Assembly (NCBI GenBank): GCA_050996405.1
Contig: JBPCRW010000133.1
Location: forward strand, 1-23,037
Direction: 5' to 3'
Length of the DNA: 23,037 bases
Source: JBPCRW01 sp050996405
Lineage (GTDB): Bacteria; Acidobacteriota; Blastocatellia; Pyrinomonadales; Pyrinomonadaceae
Part shown: in pieces, positions 20,862-23,037 of the stretch
How the letters are laid out: each line of letters starts with the position of its first letter
Numbering within the stretch: the stretch's first letter is position 1
The notes under the pieces: model-generated
Seen by the model: only the letters and a program-made list of their open reading frames with translations
Database searches by the model: none
Told to the model about the DNA's origin: nothing
Made by a program: the position numbers and the translations under genes

Positions 20862-23037
20862 ATGCCGAGCAAAGACAGCAAAACAAACTTTGCCTTATTG
20901 CGAGATAGAATTCTCGAAAAAAGCGGAAAGGATTATTGGCGGAGCGTCGAGGAATTTGTGGACGCGCCGGAGTTTGAAGAATTCGTTTCGCGCGAATATC
21001 CGCAGCACGCCGAAGAATGGGAAGACGGTTTGAGCCGCCGCAATTTTATCAAAATTATGGGCGCGTCGCTCGCGCTTGCCGGGCTGTCGGGCTGCGTGAT
21101 TCAACCGCCGGAAAAAATTGTTCCCTACGTTCGCCAGCCCGAAGAAATTATTCCGGGCAAGCCGCTCTATTTTGCGACGGCGATGACTTTGGGCGGCGTG
21201 GCGACAGGTCTTTTAGCGAAATCCAACGAAGGTCGTCCGACAAAACTCGAAGGCAATCCCGAACATCCTGGAAGTCTCGGCGCGACCGACGCTTTGGCTC
21301 AAGCCTCGCTTTTGGGAATGTATGACCCCGACCGTTCGCAGCAGGATACATACTTGGGCAATCCGACAACGTGGCAGAATTTTATGAAAGCGATTCGCGC
21401 AGCGACCGACGAGAATCGCGGGAACGGCGGCGCGGGCATCAGATTTTTAACCGAAACTGTCACTTCGCCGACGCTGATTGCCCAGTTCAAGCAAATTTTA
21501 GCGGAACTGCCGAACGCCCGCTGGTATCAATACGAACCCGTCAATAAAGACAACGCGATGGCGGGCGCGAAAATGGCTTTCGGTGCGCCCGCGCAGGCGA
21601 TTTATAAATTCGACCAAGCCGACAGAATTCTGTCGCTCGACGACGATTTTCTTTCCGGTTTCAACGTTCGCTACATCAAAGATTACTCCAAGAAACACGC
21701 TTATTCGGAAGAAAATAAAGCGATGAACCGGCTGTATATGGTCGAGACGACTTTGAGCATCACGGGCGCAAAAGCCGACCATCGTCTCGCCGTCAAGCCG
21801 AGCGAAATGATTGGAATTGCTAGAGCGATTGCTAGTGCTTTGGGCGTTTCTGGCGCGAGTAATTCGGGTTTGTCGGAAAAGGCTGCGAAATGGATCGCGC
21901 CGATGGCGAAAGATTTGCTGGCGAATAAAGGTAAATCAATCGTGATTGCCGGAGATAATCAGCCGCCGATGGTTCACGCATTGGCGCACTCGATAAATGC
22001 CGCGCTCGGCAACGTCGGCGCGACCGTCACTTACACCGAACCGTTTCAGCAATTCGCGGACGTTTTGCAAGTTGACCAACTGCGGCAGCTCGTTCAGGAA
22101 ATTGACGGCGGCGCAGTCAAAATGCTCGTGATGCTCGGCGGAAATCCGGTTTATAATACGCCCGCCGATTTAAAAATCAACGAAGACCGATTAAACAAAA
22201 TTCCGCTGCGCGTTCACTTGAGCCAGCATTTTGACGAAACCAGCGAGCTTTGTCACTGGCACGTTTCGGAAAAACATTTTCTCGAATCATGGAGTGACGC
22301 GCGCGCCTACGACGGCACGGTTTCAATGATTCAGCCTTTGATAATTCCGCTTTACGACAGCCACAACGCGCATGAGGTCGCCCAACTTTTTCTCAAAGAA
22401 AATTTCGACAAAAAAGATTTGGACATTTTGAAAATGTTCTGGCAGATGAAAGGTTCGGGTTTGAGCGACGGTGATTTTGAAAAAAATTGGCGCAGAGCGG
22501 TTCACGACGGATTTGTCGCAAACTCGGCGGCTGGCGTAAACAGCGGCAATTCGACGGCAATCGCGGCGAAAAACGTTTCGGTCAATCCGGCGTTTATGAA
22601 TCAGCCGACTGCGCCGATGCCGAATAACGGCGCGTTGGAAATTTCGATTCTGCCCGACCCGTGCGTCTATGACGGGCGATTTTCAAACAACGGCTGGTTG
22701 CAGGAATTGCCGAATCCGATTACAAAAATCACCTGGGATAATGTCGCGCTCGTCAGTCCGAATACTGCCATGCGACTCAATTTAAATCAGAGCGGCAGTA
22801 AATACGACCCGCAAATGGGCGGCATCGAAGGCACGAGTTTTATCAACACCAAAGGCGGAAACTCGTTTTCCGATCTGGTGACTTTACAATATCAGGGCGC
22901 GGAAATCGGGCAGGGAGTTCCGGTTTGGATTCAGCCCGGGCAGCCCGATGATGTCGTAACAATTTATCTGGGCTACGGACGCGCCAAAGCCGGACGGGTC
23001 GGCACGGGTTTAGGCTACAACGCCTACGACGTTCGCC
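20862..23037 (+). CDS. actB: alternative complex III subunit ActB (molybdopterin oxidoreductase-like), 3' truncated
   Basis: The frame runs without a stop from ATG 20862 to the window end, 725 codons of an expected roughly 1000. It begins with a soluble segment and a Tat-type signal placed unusually far in: SRRNFIKIMGASLALAGLSG, residues 58-77, followed by Cys78, which makes LSGC a possible lipidation site. The body resembles the molybdopterin-binding oxidoreductase fold (GRPTKLEGNPEHPGSLGATD, VMLGGNPVYNTPADL), which in ActB proteins holds no molybdenum cofactor. The iron-sulfur (ferredoxin-like) domain would lie beyond the window. The late Tat motif is normal for this family. The gene follows actA and would precede actC. 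Confidence 0.92.
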   Translation, partial: MPSKDSKTNFALLRDRILEKSGKDYWRSVEEFVDAPEFEEFVSREYPQHAEEWEDGLSRRNFIKIMGASLALAGLSGCVIQPPEKIVPYVRQPEEIIPGKPLYFATAMTLGGVATGLLAKSNEGRPTKLEGNPEHPGSLGATDALAQASLLGMYDPDRSQQDTYLGNPTTWQNFMKAIRAATDENRGNGGAGIRFLTETVTSPTLIAQFKQILAELPNARWYQYEPVNKDNAMAGAKMAFGAPAQAIYKFDQADRILSLDDDFLSGFNVRYIKDYSKKHAYSEENKAMNRLYMVETTLSITGAKADHRLAVKPSEMIGIARAIASALGVSGASNSGLSEKAAKWIAPMAKDLLANKGKSIVIAGDNQPPMVHALAHSINAALGNVGATVTYTEPFQQFADVLQVDQLRQLVQEIDGGAVKMLVMLGGNPVYNTPADLKINEDRLNKIPLRVHLSQHFDETSELCHWHVSEKHFLESWSDARAYDGTVSMIQPLIIPLYDSHNAHEVAQLFLKENFDKKDLDILKMFWQMKGSGLSDGDFEKNWRRAVHDGFVANSAAGVNSGNSTAIAAKNVSVNPAFMNQPTAPMPNNGALEISILPDPCVYDGRFSNNGWLQELPNPITKITWDNVALVSPNTAMRLNLNQSGSKYDPQMGGIEGTSFINTKGGNSFSDLVTLQYQGAEIGQGVPVWIQPGQPDDVVTIYLGYGRAKAGRVGTGLGYNAYDVR

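Overview
The window looks like a piece of a mid-GC bacterial chromosome, most likely Acidobacteriota (Blastocatellia/Pyrinomonadaceae-like). This is inferred from gene content and not from a marker-gene comparison. It opens with the conserved origin-proximal set rpmH-rnpA-yidD-yidC-khpB/jag-mnmE. It closes with the first two genes of an alternative complex III (actA, actB), a quinol oxidase module common in that phylum and in Bacteroidota and Chloroflexota.

Layout. 1-4682: ribosomal protein L34, RNase P protein, the YidD/YidC membrane insertion pair, an RNA-binding KH/R3H protein and the tRNA-modifying GTPase MnmE, all on +. 4849-11397: an accessory stretch with a MmeI-like single-chain restriction-modification enzyme, a HigBA toxin-antitoxin pair with a clear promoter and operator, an orphan copy of the restriction enzyme's C-terminal tail, a chimeric HicB-like antitoxin, aspartate-semialdehyde dehydrogenase (asd), a decayed AI-2E-family transporter fragment, a 38-residue ORF and a stand-alone DNA adenine methyltransferase. 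11405-12712: purB. 12733-13622 on -: a HicAB pair and a DUF4870/Tic20-like membrane protein. 13750-15433 on +: purS and purQ, separated by a nucleotidyltransferase-fold protein and a small charged protein that overlap their neighbours like operon members. 15444-18625 on -: a polytopic membrane protein, a GHMP sugar kinase and a DedA protein. 18841-19785: a ROK-family kinase lacking the usual zinc site. 20116-23037: ActA and the start of ActB, cut by the window end.

The housekeeping genes serve translation and tRNA maturation, membrane protein insertion, amino acid and purine synthesis, and respiration. The accessory genes (one restriction system, one orphan methylase, HigBA, HicAB, a HicB remnant and a nucleotidyltransferase pair) sit directly against the ends of housekeeping genes, which suggests repeated insertion and loss. 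Intergenic spaces carry AT-rich imperfect hairpins of similar build but different sequence, one perfect 18-bp inverted repeat and one GC-rich 14-bp inverted repeat. Several genes lack a Shine-Dalgarno sequence. At least two start directly after a terminator-like hairpin, and higB appears to be made from a leaderless transcript.

The best candidates for something new are the nucleotidyltransferase plus small protein inside the purS-purQ operon, the restriction-gene tail duplicated in frame after higA, and the rpmH gene nested in an open rnpA frame. All calls were made by eye from sequence; no database search was run.
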